Shown one piece after another: positions 34,611 through 44,046 of a DNA stretch of 64,000 bases. Within the stretch, counting starts at the first letter, position 1. Every line of letters starts with the position of its first letter. The translations under genes were made by a program, and so were the position numbers. Source of the stretch: Deltaproteobacteria bacterium (lineage in GTDB: Bacteria; Myxococcota_A; Polyangia; Polyangiales; Ga0077539); NCBI GenBank assembly GCA_016704445.1, contig JADJAE010000150.1, positions 124,001 to 188,000 on the forward strand. The letters run 5' to 3'. Below the pieces are notes generated by a model. It was not told where the DNA came from. It did no database searches and saw nothing but the letters and a program-made list of their open reading frames with translations.

Positions 34611-36368
34611 ATGCAAGCGATGACGAGGATGGCGCTCCAGAGGCCCGCCAACGACATGGGAGACGCGCGCGCGGTGGTCGAGGCCGCGGCGCTCGCGCTG
34701 CTGGGGGCGCGCACCCTGGAGCGGGGACGGCGGTACGTGGCGTGGGGCGCGGTCTACGACGGCAGGCGTCGCGGGGCGGTGCTGAGGGCGCGCTGCGAGG
34801 GCAGCGGGCAGGAGGCGTGGCGGGTGCGGGTGACCCTCGATCCGACGGGGGTGCGCGACGCGGCCTGCGACTGCCCGATGGGAGAGACGGGGGACTGCAA
34901 GCACGTGGCGGCGGTGCTGCTCACCTATGCGAGGGAGCCGGAGGCCTTCGTGGAGGTTCCGACGGTGGACGAGGCGCTGGAGGGCGTCGACGCCTCGGGG
35001 CTGCGCGCGCTGCTGGGGCGGCTGCTGCTGCAACGGCCCGAGCTCGAGGCGCTGGTGGAGGAGGCGCTGCCCGCTTCCTTCGCCCGACCGTCGGAGAGCG
35101 CCCGGGGGAGGGCGGCGGCTTTACTCCGCGGTGTATGGCCCGGAGCCGACCTCGACGCGCTGGCCTCGCGGCTGGAGGCGCTGCGCGCCGAGGCGGTGGA
35201 GATGCGCGAGGTCGAGCGCCTGGCGGTGGCCATCGTGGGGCGGCGGCGGAGGGTGGGCGGCGATGGTGGGCCGGTGCTGGCCGTGGCGAGGCGCTGCGTG
35301 GAGTCGGTGGCGGCGGGGCTGCGCTCGGCGGATGCCGAGGAGAGGGCGAGGGGGCTGCGCTGGCTGGTGGGGCTCTACGGCTACGACATCGAGCACGGCT
35401 GCGCGGGCGTGGTCGAGGCGCTGGGGCGCACGGCGGTGGCGGCGGCGCTGGCGATCGCGACGGAGGGCGAGCGGAGGGCGCTGGCGAGGCGGGTGCGAGG
35501 GGCGATGGCGCGCGGCGACGAGTGGGCGCGCTACGCGTGGGGCGCGGTGCTGGTCGAGCTGGAGGAGGGCCTCGCGGACGACGAGGAGGGGTGGATGGAG
35601 CTGGCGAGGGCGCACCACCGGCCCGCGGCGAGGTGCAGGCGGCTGCTGGCGCTGGGCAGGGTGGCGGAGGCCTGGACGGCCTTCTCGGAGGTGGCCGACG
35701 TGGAGCTGCTGACGCTCACGGGGCGCTTCGAGGAGCGGGGCCTGGGGGCGGAGTTCACCGAGGCGGTCAAGGCGAGGGCGGCGAGGGCCGGGGCCGCCGG
35801 GCGAGAGCGGCTGGTGGCGTGGCTGCGAGGTCGGGAGGAGCGGGCCGACGAGCAGGCGGCGCTGGGGCTGGCGGAGGGGGTGCTGGCGGCTGATCCGACG
35901 AGGGCGGCGCTGGACGAGCTGCGGCAGAGGGCCGAGGCGCTGGGGCGCTGGGGCGAGGTGAGGGAGCGGGCCGAGGCGGTGCTCGACGCGAAGGCCCCGG
36001 CGGTGCTGGTGGCGTGGCTGCTGGAGGCGGGAGACCTCGCGGCGGCGAGGCGCGTGGCGGAGGACGAGCGGGCGCGGCCGGCGGGCTTCGGGGCGTCGAG
36101 GGTGGCGGTGGCCGAGGCGCTGGAGGAGGGCGATCCGGAGGGCGCGGCGAGGGTGTACCTGCGGCAGGCGGAGGCCTGCGTGGCGCAGCGGGGGAGGGCG
36201 TCGTACCGGGAGGCCTGCGCGATGCTGGCGAGGGTCGAGCGGGTGCTCTCGGCGAGGGGGAGGGAGGCCGAGGCGAGGGCGCTGAGGGAGGGCTTCGCGG
36301 CGAGGCACGCGAGGCTGAGCAGCCTGAGGGCGGAGCTGGTGCAGCACTTCGGTCCGCTGGCGGCGTGA
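34611..36368 (+). CDS. SWIM zinc-finger protein
   Basis: A 585-residue cytoplasmic protein. The N-terminus contains the SWIM motif CDCPMGETGDCKH (Cys86, Cys88, Cys96, His98), preceded by the usual beta-sheet with WRVRVTLDP. The rest is a long Ala/Arg/Glu-rich helical repeat region of the TPR/SEL1 kind. SWIM domains bind DNA or proteins; in bacteria they often go with helicases, but none lies here. Function open. The start at 34611 may be one or two ATGs early. Confidence 0.82.
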   Translation: MQAMTRMALQRPANDMGDARAVVEAAALALLGARTLERGRRYVAWGAVYDGRRRGAVLRARCEGSGQEAWRVRVTLDPTGVRDAACDCPMGETGDCKHVAAVLLTYAREPEAFVEVPTVDEALEGVDASGLRALLGRLLLQRPELEALVEEALPASFARPSESARGRAAALLRGVWPGADLDALASRLEALRAEAVEMREVERLAVAIVGRRRRVGGDGGPVLAVARRCVESVAAGLRSADAEERARGLRWLVGLYGYDIEHGCAGVVEALGRTAVAAALAIATEGERRALARRVRGAMARGDEWARYAWGAVLVELEEGLADDEEGWMELARAHHRPAARCRRLLALGRVAEAWTAFSEVADVELLTLTGRFEERGLGAEFTEAVKARAARAGAAGRERLVAWLRGREERADEQAALGLAEGVLAADPTRAALDELRQRAEALGRWGEVRERAEAVLDAKAPAVLVAWLLEAGDLAAARRVAEDERARPAGFGASRVAVAEALEEGDPEGAARVYLRQAEACVAQRGRASYREACAMLARVERVLSARGREAEARALREGFAARHARLSSLRAELVQHFGPLAA

Positions 36369-36399
36369 GCGGCGGGGGCTCTGGTAGTACAGGGCGGCG

Positions 36400-36921
36400 A
36401 TGCCCCTCCGACCACGGCCCGACCGCCATGTGTTTCCCACGCTGCCCCGGCGGCCCATTCGCATGGTGCTCGATGGGGTGAGCTACCTGCCCAACATCGG
36501 GACGATGTTCCGGCTGTGCGACGCGTTCAGGGTGGAGCGGCTTTACGTGTGCGGGTATGACCTGGAGCCCCATCGGCGGCGGCTGCTCTCCGCCGCCGCG
36601 GGCACCGTGGGTTGGGTCCCGTGGGAGTCGCGCCCCGATGCGCTGGGGGTGGTGAGGGAGAGCCGAGAGGCGGGCTACACCGTGGCGGCGATCGAGCTCG
36701 CGGAGGGGAGCGTCGCGCCGGAGTCGATGCGCACCGACGCGCCGATGTGCCTGGTGATCGGCGCCGAGCGACACGGGGTCTCCGCGGAGGTGCTCTCGCT
36801 GGCCGACCAGCTCGTGGAGATCCCCTCGGACGGCTTCGGGGGGTCGATCAACCTGACCACCGCGGCGGCCATCGTGCTCTACGCGGCGTCGCGGGGGTAT
36901 CCGCTGCCGCCCGATCCGTGA
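36400..36921 (+). CDS. SpoU/TrmH-family RNA 2'-O-methyltransferase
   Basis: A 173-residue SPOUT methyltransferase using SAM through a trefoil knot. The three motifs are present: motif 1 SYLPNIGTMFRLCDAFRVE (Asn/Arg), motif 2 MCLVIGAERHGVS, and motif 3 DGFGGSINLTTAAAIVLYAA. Length equals the minimal TrmH/TrmL core, without extra RNA-binding domains. The target nucleotide cannot be named. Its stop touches a 335-bp inverted-repeat element. Confidence 0.9.
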   Translation: MPLRPRPDRHVFPTLPRRPIRMVLDGVSYLPNIGTMFRLCDAFRVERLYVCGYDLEPHRRRLLSAAAGTVGWVPWESRPDALGVVRESREAGYTVAAIELAEGSVAPESMRTDAPMCLVIGAERHGVSAEVLSLADQLVEIPSDGFGGSINLTTAAAIVLYAASRGYPLPPDP

Positions 36922-36923
36922 GC

Positions 36924-37258
36924 TGATGGTTGACCTCATCTCGGGCGGCGGGAAGGTGTCGCAACCCGCTGTGGATCGCTGGGGTTCCGCGCGATGGCGC
37001 GTCACCCCAGGCAATAACACGGAGGCACTGCCCGGGGCTCCGGTCGGACATCGCTTGCCCAGGACGGAGCGACGACCTTCGACGTCCTTCTTCGGATCGC
37101 AGGGCGCTGGGTGATGAGCCAGCGACGGGACCGGAGCCCCGGGCGGTGCCCGGGGCGGCCATCGTGTTATTGCCTGGGGTGACGCGCCATCGCGCGGAAC
37201 CCCAGCACCACAGCGGTTAGAGCCCTTTTCGCATCGGCGAAGATGAGGTCAACCATCA
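36924..37258. repeat. 335-bp palindromic element 1
   Basis: TGATGGTTGACCTCATCT (36924-36941) is the exact reverse complement of 37241-37258. Going inward the arms keep matching for about 115 bases, including a GCTGGGGTTCCGCGCG block and CGTCACCCCAGGCAATAA. The centre is a short unpaired segment. It fills the whole gap between two convergent genes and contains no gene. It could serve as a bidirectional terminator, but its length and its relative at 62.4 kb suggest a MITE-like element. Confidence 0.85.
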
Positions 37259-37281
37259 GATCCGTGAGGGGAAGGAGACCG

Positions 37282-38697
37282 TCAGCGCGGGGCGGTGAAG
37301 AGGCAGCGCGTGATGGGGATGCCGACGTCCTCGAGGACGTAGAGGTAGTAGGTCGCGCCAGGGGTGAGGGGCGTCGGAGGACCGGAGGCGGGCAGGCGCT
37401 GGGTCGCGGCGGGAGGGAGCGTGCCGTAGGCGACGCCGCTCACGAAGGGCTGCGCCGTGAACGGGACCTCCACCAGCCAGCGCGTGCCGGCGGGCTGGTC
37501 GAGGTTGGGAGGGACGCCCGGGCTGGCCGAGCCCTGGTCGAGCACGTAGAGGTAGCGCGCGGAGCCGCTCGACCAGCGGAGCCTTCCATCGCTGCCCATC
37601 CCGTCGGTGCCGGTGCACGCGCTCGGGGTGTAGCTGAGCTGGCTGGCGATGGGTCCGCCGAAGGGGGGTGTGGTCGCGAAGGACTCCCGGGTGCGGCCGC
37701 GGTGCGCGAGCTCCTGCTGGAAGAACCTCGCCATGCGCGCGGGGTCGGTGCTGGGCAGTCCGGAGGTGGTGCGCGCGAAGCCGTTGTTCTGGTCGGAGGG
37801 ATAGGCGCCGAGGGCGGTGGAGTCGACCCAGCCCGCGCCGAGGGCGAGGCCGTTGTCGAAGAAGGTGTCCATCCAATTGCCGGGCGCGTCGACGAACCAG
37901 TTGGACGGCCCGGCCGGAGAGGTGCGCGTCGCGTGGCAGCACACGCATGCGCTCGCCTCCACCTGGGAGCGCACCCACGCGAGCTCGGCCACGTAGGTCG
38001 GGTTCTGCAAGCGGGGGTCGGGCGTCGCTCGCGCCGGCGCGGCGGGACGGGGGTAGTACGGGCGCTGCGTGCGCACCCGGTCGCACGAGGCGTAGTCGTC
38101 GTAGCGACGCCCCTCCTCGGTGGCGCCGGAGACGGCCGACCAGGTGCACACCTGGCCGTCGGCGCTGACGCCGGGGCGCTCTCCGGGGAGGGGGGCGCGG
38201 CACTCGCGCACCGCGGGCTGGAAGATGGCGAAGCCCGTCGCGGCGGCGTCGGGACGGGCGGCGCCCGCGTCGCCGACGGCGGAGGCGCAGAGGGTCGACG
38301 GGGTGAAGGTTCCGCGGGCGAAGACGGTGCAGCCGGTGCGGGTGGCGGCGCAGCGGCTGGCGTCCGAGCCGGGGAAGGTGATGCGCGTCGCGCGCACGTT
38401 GGGGATCTGGATCGCACAGCTACCGAGCGCCTCGGGGTAGGAGCAGGCGACGCCGGGGCGGAGGGTTCCGCGGGCGTTGGCGCAGTCGGCGGCGATGAGG
38501 GCGTCGGTCCAGCGGGCGTCGACGTAGTCGCGGCACTCGGCGCTCATCGAGAACGCGTTGGTGTACGTGCAGCTCCCCGAGGAGACGACGGGCGCGGCGG
38601 CGGCGTCGGCGGCGGTGACCGCGGGGTCGTCGGAGCATCCCCCGGCGAGCGCGAGGACGAGCACCACGGGACGGGAGTACGGACGACGCTTGCTCAT
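37282..38697 (-). CDS. Secreted lipoprotein with CxxCH motif
   Basis: A 471-residue lipoprotein (lipobox LALAGGC, Cys near residue 22) rich in Ser/Thr/Pro and cysteine. Near residue 240 it has ACVCCHATRTSP, containing a CxxCH heme-type site, followed by an aromatic region (NWFVDAPGNWMDTFFDNG). The C-terminus is beta-rich (ARYLYVLDQGSA, TYYLYVLEDVG). No close family was recognised; a mono-heme or Cys-stabilised surface protein is plausible. It begins about 107 bases downstream of the FHA regulator gene on the same strand. Confidence 0.75.
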   Translation of the reverse strand: MSKRRPYSRPVVLVLALAGGCSDDPAVTAADAAAAPVVSSGSCTYTNAFSMSAECRDYVDARWTDALIAADCANARGTLRPGVACSYPEALGSCAIQIPNVRATRITFPGSDASRCAATRTGCTVFARGTFTPSTLCASAVGDAGAARPDAAATGFAIFQPAVRECRAPLPGERPGVSADGQVCTWSAVSGATEEGRRYDDYASCDRVRTQRPYYPRPAAPARATPDPRLQNPTYVAELAWVRSQVEASACVCCHATRTSPAGPSNWFVDAPGNWMDTFFDNGLALGAGWVDSTALGAYPSDQNNGFARTTSGLPSTDPARMARFFQQELAHRGRTRESFATTPPFGGPIASQLSYTPSACTGTDGMGSDGRLRWSSGSARYLYVLDQGSASPGVPPNLDQPAGTRWLVEVPFTAQPFVSGVAYGTLPPAATQRLPASGPPTPLTPGATYYLYVLEDVGIPITRCLFTAPR

Positions 38698-38803
38698 AGG
38701 GGGGGTTATCTCTCTCCGGGGCGGCCGCTCCCGTGACGAGAGGCGGCGCGGCGGTGGGATGCCCGATGGGCGGCGAGCGGTCGCAGCTCGGCAGGAGATA
38801 AGG

Positions 38804-39777
38804 TCAGCGCACGATGACGCGGGCGTGCTGGGCGAGGAGGAAGCGCAGCCCCCCGATGCGGCGCTCGAAGAGGGGAGCCGGGTCGATGCCCTCGTCGACG
38901 AGGTTCTGCCGCAGCCGGTAGAGCAGGGAGTTGAGCTCCGTGCGGCCGTTCTTCTCCCCGGCCAGACGTGTCGGCAGAGGATCTCCTCGGGGATGAAATC
39001 CCCGGGATTGAAGGGCGGCGGCGGTTGCAGCAGACACGCCACCAGGTCGCAGCGCCGATCGGAGAGCGAGGTCGCGTGGAGGCGTCCGCCGATCTCGAGG
39101 GTGAGCAGTCCCCCGCGCGGCTGAAACTCCAGCAGCGCCACCACCGCGTGCTTCGGCCGCGCCTGGGTGTAGGTCGCCGCCTGGGTGTGCGCCTGCTTGG
39201 CCCGCACGCAGAACGACTCGTTGCGGTACGTGATGAGCTCGTCGTTCGCGAGCGTGACCCGCTCTCCCTCCTCCAACTCGTGTCCACAGTGCACGCCGGG
39301 GAGCAGCGCCGTCAGCACGGGCATCCCAGAGCGCAGGTTGAGCGAGAAGACCTGCGGGTCCCAGCCCTCGACGATGAGGTCATCGCCGACGCCGCCCCCC
39401 ACGCGAAAGGTCGGCCCCGTGACGAGGTGCAGCAGGCCCGTCTGGCGCTCCAGGCACCACGCCGTCTCCGACCACCGGGAGGCGTATCCGACCTCCGCCT
39501 CGCCCACCCGGAAGGACCACGTCCCGACGTCGATCTGGTCGCCCGCGTTGAGCCTCGTCAGCTCAGTGCACTCGACGCCGTTGAGCCGCACCGGGTCGCG
39601 CCCGAGCGGCAGCAGCTCGGCGCCCTCGCGACCCAGGCGCACCAGCAGGTGATGGCGGCTGATCTCGGGCTGCTCCAGGACGATGTTGCAGTCGGGGCTG
39701 CGGCCGATGAGCACGGCCCACGGGCCGATGGCCACGCGGCCATGGGGAGCGTCGAGCCAGTAGTGTTTCGTCAGCAC
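38804..39777 (-). CDS. FHA / winged-helix regulator (one frameshift)
   Basis: From a GTG at 39777 the product starts with an FHA domain: VLIGRSPDCNIVLEQPEISR then HHLLVRLG (conserved Gly-Arg, Ser-x-x-His) and VRLNG, which binds phosphothreonine. A second module follows, and then a C-terminal winged helix of the OmpR type split by a frameshift. The frame reads to ILCRHVWPG and breaks at a run of four C (38956-38959). With one more base it continues GEKNGRTELNSLLYRLRQNL then FERRIGGLRFLL to the stop at 38804. Probably a phosphoprotein-responsive transcription factor serving one of the Ser/Thr kinases. Breakage could be a homopolymer error. Confidence 0.75.
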
Positions 39778-39851
39778 GGGGGTGACCCGACGCTGACAGG
39801 GTGGAGCCGTGCCGCTCCGATAGCAGGGCGGTGGCAACGGAGAGGGGGGCG

Positions 39852-40463
39852 TCAGCGCGAGATCCAGGCCTTCACCGGGGCCCACGCCTCGACCGCGTCG
39901 TAGAGCCGGATGAGCTTGGGGAAGGCGTCGAAGACCGTGGTCGGGATGTGATCCATCACGCCGCGGCGGAAGGAGCGCATGCCCATGTAGATCTTCACGT
40001 CGACCACCATCGGCCGCTCGCCCGCGTAGAACGGACCGTCGCCGATCTGCGCCTCGACGGAGCTCGCCCACGCGGGGATCGTCGTCGCCGCGAGGTGCTC
40101 CCTCGCGCGCTGCTTGGTGGCCTCGTCGGCGTTGCGACCGGCCCAGGCGACGGTGGCGCGAAGGTCCTCGACGTGGGCCATCACCGCATCGTGCCGAGCG
40201 GCCTCGACGAGGTCCGTCGGGTGCACGCCGTAGCGCCGCCCGATGTACGCGAGGATGGCGTTGGACTGCGCGATCACCGGGTACCCCGGCACCTCGAGGG
40301 TGGGCAGCGCGCCGAAGGGCGTCGTGGGCTTGAGCGTGCTCCATGCCTCGCGCGGGATGCGGTTGTCCTCGAAGTCGGCGCCCGCGATGGCGAACGCGAG
40401 GCGGCACTCCTCGCCTCGGCTGACGGGCATGTCGAAATAGGTGAGCTTCGGTCGTGTCGTCAT
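39852..40463 (-). CDS. Glutathione S-transferase
   Basis: A 203-residue GST of the sigma/nu-like type. The thioredoxin-fold half has LTYFDMPVSRGEECRLAFAI with the usual Tyr near residue 9, the cis-Pro motif ALPTLEVPGYPVIAQSNAIL (Gln-Ser binding the glutathione gamma-Glu) and IGRRYG. The second half is all-helical, with FYAGERPMVVDVKIY, the N-capping box region. It may conjugate or isomerise small electrophiles. ATG at 40463 chosen because it starts the first strand. Confidence 0.88.
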   Translation of the reverse strand: MTTRPKLTYFDMPVSRGEECRLAFAIAGADFEDNRIPREAWSTLKPTTPFGALPTLEVPGYPVIAQSNAILAYIGRRYGVHPTDLVEAARHDAVMAHVEDLRATVAWAGRNADEATKQRAREHLAATTIPAWASSVEAQIGDGPFYAGERPMVVDVKIYMGMRSFRRGVMDHIPTTVFDAFPKLIRLYDAVEAWAPVKAWISR

Positions 40464-40523
40464 GGCGGCGCACGCTAGCAGCACTGGGCCAGCGCCGCCG
40501 CGGGTACCGCCCGTCGCGGGCGC

Positions 40524-41378
40524 TCAGCCCAAGGTCGAGCTGGGGACCAGCAGCGCGTGGGGGTACGGCTCGCGCTCATGCATCGCCAGCTCGTACCCGG
40601 CGGCGGCCGCGAGCGCCTCGATCTCCTCCGCGGTGTAGCGCTGGTAGAAGCCCGCTCCGGGGAGGAAGCCCTCGCCCTCCGCCGCGGCGGCCCTTCCCAC
40701 AGCGCGAGAGAGCCAGCGACGGAGGGGAGCCCGCAGCCGCTCGACCCGCCCGTTCGCCCTCCCGTCGTCGTCGGGGCCGAGGTAGCTCAGCAGCACCGGG
40801 GCGTCCGGAGCGAGCGAGCGCAGGGCCGCGAGCAGCGAGGCCCGCTCGGCGGCGTCGGTGACGTGCGAGAGGCTCGCCCAGCCCAGCACCACGGCGTCGT
40901 AGCGCTCTCCGATCAGCGACCCGAGGGGGCCGCCCCCGCCTCGCACGGCGCGCACCAGGTCGGCGTAGGAGCCCCGCAGCGCGCGGGCGCGAGGGAGCTT
41001 CGCGGCGACGGCGATCAGCGCCTCGGAGAGCGCGGGGGCGGGCTCGAAGGCGACGACCTCGTAGCCCAGCGCGCAGAGCCCGGTGAGCTCGCGCCCTCCG
41101 CCCCCACCGCCCAGCAGCACCCGACCGGAGGAGGGAAAGGGCGCGGTGGCGAAGGCCTCCCGCTCCCACGCGAAGAGCCCGTGAGAGAAGGTCGGACCGC
41201 CCGGTGAGTAGGTGTCCTCCGCGGAGAAGACCGCCGCGTTGACGGCCTCGCGCTCGGCGGTCGAGAGCCCCGCGAGGAGCAGCTCGGTGCGCACCAGGGC
41301 GGCGAGGCGGACGGACGAGTGCACGGCGCGATCGGCGAGGAGCAGGGCGCGCGCCCAGGCGGGGATCGTGGTCGTCAT
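40524..41378 (-). CDS. Class I SAM-dependent methyltransferase-like protein
   Basis: A 284-residue cytoplasmic protein. Motif I appears as VLLGGGGGGRELTGLCALGY then EVVAFEPAPAL, and a motif near YDAVVLGWASLSHVTD fits the acidic loop IV region; this is a Rossmann-type methyltransferase fold. The Gly-rich loop has Gly where the common Asp/Glu-x-Gly begins, a mild departure. The C-terminal SSTLG end lacks signals. The substrate is unknown, and neighbours give no hint. Confidence 0.72.
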   Translation of the reverse strand: MTTTIPAWARALLLADRAVHSSVRLAALVRTELLLAGLSTAEREAVNAAVFSAEDTYSPGGPTFSHGLFAWEREAFATAPFPSSGRVLLGGGGGGRELTGLCALGYEVVAFEPAPALSEALIAVAAKLPRARALRGSYADLVRAVRGGGGPLGSLIGERYDAVVLGWASLSHVTDAAERASLLAALRSLAPDAPVLLSYLGPDDDGRANGRVERLRAPLRRWLSRAVGRAAAAEGEGFLPGAGFYQRYTAEEIEALAAAAGYELAMHEREPYPHALLVPSSTLG

Positions 41379-41410
41379 CGGGGAGCGCGAGTGTAGAGCA
41401 CGCGATGCGC

Positions 41411-43108
41411 TCAGCGAGCGGCGATGCGCTGATCGGAGAGCTCGTTCAGGTAGCACTCCAGGTTGGTGTACCCGGGGACGCCGGTCAGGGAGACCGAGAG
41501 CTCGGAGCCGTTGTGATTGGCGATCAGCGGGTCCAGGCCGTGCTCGATCTCCCAGGCGTCGGGCATCCCGTCGAGGTCGCTGTCGGCGGGCGCCGCGGGG
41601 GGCGTCGCGGCGTTGAAGTCCAGCGAGAGGGCATCGCCCGCGGGGTTCACGTCGGACGGCCGCCCATCGAGGACGCCGACGCGAACGAACTGCATCAGCC
41701 GACGATCCATGGGGTCTCTGGGGAAGGCGCCGACGGTGGCGAGCATGTACTCCCGGAGCATCGTCGAGGGGGTGTACGCGATGGCAGGGAAGGGGTGGCG
41801 GTTCTGCAGGGCGAAGCTCGGGGTGCCAGGCGAAGGGGCGGTCGCGAAGTCGTTGCAGCAGTAGTTGAGCTGGTAGTTGCTGCGGGTGGGATAGCTGCTG
41901 AAGACGTCGTCGAGGAAGTACGTGGTCGACCTCGTGCCGGTCGTCACAGGAAAGAAGATCATCCCGTAGGGCATCGACGCGGGGGCGTAGCCGACGTTGC
42001 CCACCCAGTTGAGCTGGTAGTAGATCGAGGCCGCGCCCAGGTCGTCCGAGAGCACCGTCGGGTTGACGTCGATGTAGCGGCGCTGGTCCCACAGCAGGTT
42101 GTTGGAGAGCTCGATCTGCATCGTGCTGCCGGCCGCGGCCGCGCCGCTCTCCCGGGAGAGCTCGGGGTAGCGACCCATGATGCGGTTCCAGGTGTTGTGG
42201 TGGATCGACATGCGATCGAGGGCGTAGCCCGCCGCGGGGTTGGTGTAGTTGAGCAGCATCCCTCCCTCAGTGGCGTGAGAGCCGAGGGTCTCCGCGATGA
42301 GGGTGTTCTGGATGGTGACGTCGTTGGCGTAGGAGACCTCGACGGCCTCGTCGGCGGCGTTGCCGACCGAGACGTGATCGATGACGACGTTGCGGACGTA
42401 GCGGAGCCGCAGCCCGTCGGGGAATTCCGCCCCAGCGGGGCGGGAGCGCAGGTGCCTCACGATGATGTTCTGCACCCCGCGAGCGCTCGCTCCGCAGGCG
42501 TGCTCGCAGAACACCGCCTCGGAGGTGTCGAAGCCGCGCACGATGACGCCGCCCGGGGAGGTCTGCCCGGCGAGGGTGACGTCTCCGGCGAGCACGTGCG
42601 CCGAGGTGTCGATGACCCCGCTCACCCTGAAGAGCACATAGCGGGGTCCGGTCTCCGCGAGCGCCGCGTTGAGCGAGCCGGGGCCCATGGCGTTGAGGTT
42701 GGTCACGTAGATCACCCGACCCCCGCGGCCCCCCGTGGCGCCCGCGCCGAAGCCCTGGGCACCAGGAAAGGCGAGGGCCCTGCCCCCGTCGGAAACCCCT
42801 GCATCTACGGGGGTCATGGCATCCGCGCCGCCCGCGTCGACCGCGTCCGCCGGGCTTCCCCCGTCCGCCGGGGAACCCGCATCGATGGCGTCCACCGGAC
42901 GACCTGCGTCGAGCAGGCCGCGGGCCTCTGGCACGCCCTCCACGAAGATCAGCGACATCGACGCATCGACGACAGGCCGATCCGACTGCGGGGCAGCGTC
43001 CTCCATGATCGGCGGCGCCCCCGCGGGACTGCTCGATGGCGGCGTGCACCCCCCTGCCAGGACGGCGCACACGAGAGCTTGCAGCGCTCCACTGGAGATA
43101 GTCTGCAT
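41411..43108 (-). CDS. Pectate-lyase-like parallel beta-helix lipoprotein
   Basis: A 565-residue lipoprotein (lipobox VLAGGC) with a ~75-residue Asp/Ala/Gly linker, then a right-handed parallel beta-helix. Opening motifs FPGAQGFGAGATGGRGGRVI, YVTNLNAMGPGSLNAAL, FRVSGVIDTSAH, and VTLAGQTSPGGVIVRGF are those of PL1-type pectate lyases, and NVVIDHVSVGNAADEAVEVS follows the DHCS-type active region. The C-terminus carries a DSDLDGMPDAWE calcium-binding loop. It may cleave polygalacturonate or bind another polysaccharide; catalytic Arg assignment was not attempted. Confidence 0.85.
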   Translation of the reverse strand: MQTISSGALQALVCAVLAGGCTPPSSSPAGAPPIMEDAAPQSDRPVVDASMSLIFVEGVPEARGLLDAGRPVDAIDAGSPADGGSPADAVDAGGADAMTPVDAGVSDGGRALAFPGAQGFGAGATGGRGGRVIYVTNLNAMGPGSLNAALAETGPRYVLFRVSGVIDTSAHVLAGDVTLAGQTSPGGVIVRGFDTSEAVFCEHACGASARGVQNIIVRHLRSRPAGAEFPDGLRLRYVRNVVIDHVSVGNAADEAVEVSYANDVTIQNTLIAETLGSHATEGGMLLNYTNPAAGYALDRMSIHHNTWNRIMGRYPELSRESGAAAAGSTMQIELSNNLLWDQRRYIDVNPTVLSDDLGAASIYYQLNWVGNVGYAPASMPYGMIFFPVTTGTRSTTYFLDDVFSSYPTRSNYQLNYCCNDFATAPSPGTPSFALQNRHPFPAIAYTPSTMLREYMLATVGAFPRDPMDRRLMQFVRVGVLDGRPSDVNPAGDALSLDFNAATPPAAPADSDLDGMPDAWEIEHGLDPLIANHNGSELSVSLTGVPGYTNLECYLNELSDQRIAAR

Positions 43109-43200
43109 GCCTGCACCCCACTCCCGACGTGTACTGATGATGCGCCGTTGCAAGCATGGAGCCGCCGCGGCCGATCGGCGGTGCCTATGGGGGTCGGCCC

Positions 43201-44046
43201 TCAGCCCAGCAGGTAGCGGATCAGTCCCTCGGCGACGGCGTCGGGCTGCTCTTCCCACATGCCCGAGGCTGCGCCTGCGACCAGCTCCCAGCGTGCGTCG
43301 CGGATCTGTCGCACGAGCTGGTGACCCAGCGCCTGCGACGATGGCCTCGCGCGGTCGCCCCACATCACCACCGTGGGCGCTCTCACCTTGGCGAGCTTCG
43401 GACCCAGCGCGGAGGTGTCGAGCACCGAGCGCTCCATCGTGCGCCACGCGCACTCCCTCGCCTCCGGGGGATAGAACTGCTCGAACCACGCATCCACCGT
43501 GGCGCGGTCGTAGCGATAGCCCGGCGCGAACACCTCACGACGGAAGTGCGCGTGGAACATCCCCCGACCGAACCACTGCTTGAACACCAGCGAGCCCAGC
43601 ACGGGAATGGTCGGGAGGCGGGTGCCGAGGCTGCGCTCCGCGGGGCTCGAGACGGCGTGCATCAGCGCGAGCCGGTCGACGATCTCCGGGTGGTCCGCCG
43701 CGAGGGTGAGGGCGATGCCCGCGCCGAGGGCGTGGCCTGCGACGTGGGCCCGCGCGGCGCCTACGCCCGCCAGGAGGTCGCAGAGGGTCTCCGCGAAGGC
43801 CTCTCGGGTGAACGCGTAGCGCGTGGGCTTCTCGCTGACGCCGAAGCCCGGCAGGTCGGGGACGATCACCCGGAAGCGCTGGGCCAGCAGCGGGAGCACC
43901 CGCCGCCACGCGCGGTGGTCGGCGAATACATCGTGGAGTAAGAGCAGGGTCGGGCCGTGGCCCATCTCCTGGTAGTGGACGCGCACGCCCCGCAGCAGGA
44001 GGTCGTGGGAGTGGGCCTCCGGGGGCGTCGGATCCGTGGGGGGCAT
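43201..44046 (-). CDS. Alpha/beta hydrolase-fold protein lacking the nucleophile
   Basis: A 281-residue protein with the whole alpha/beta hydrolase scaffold: HYQEMGHGPTLLLLHDVF, IVPDLPGFGVSEKP, and VMWGDRARP. The nucleophile elbow reads GHALGAG (104-110), with Ala106 where Ser/Asp/Cys is required, encoded by GCC. The expected catalytic His loop (GHxxxxExP) reads AASGMWEEQPD with no His. Two of three triad residues are therefore gone, yet the frame and fold are well kept. It is probably a non-catalytic binding protein, or uses another chemistry. Confidence 0.83.
   Translation of the reverse strand: MPPTDPTPPEAHSHDLLLRGVRVHYQEMGHGPTLLLLHDVFADHRAWRRVLPLLAQRFRVIVPDLPGFGVSEKPTRYAFTREAFAETLCDLLAGVGAARAHVAGHALGAGIALTLAADHPEIVDRLALMHAVSSPAERSLGTRLPTIPVLGSLVFKQWFGRGMFHAHFRREVFAPGYRYDRATVDAWFEQFYPPEARECAWRTMERSVLDTSALGPKLAKVRAPTVVMWGDRARPSSQALGHQLVRQIRDARWELVAGAASGMWEEQPDAVAEGLIRYLLG

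Noticed and set aside
43201..44046. Haloalkane dehalogenase or esterase call
   Set aside because: The nucleophile and His are absent, so no catalytic name is justified.
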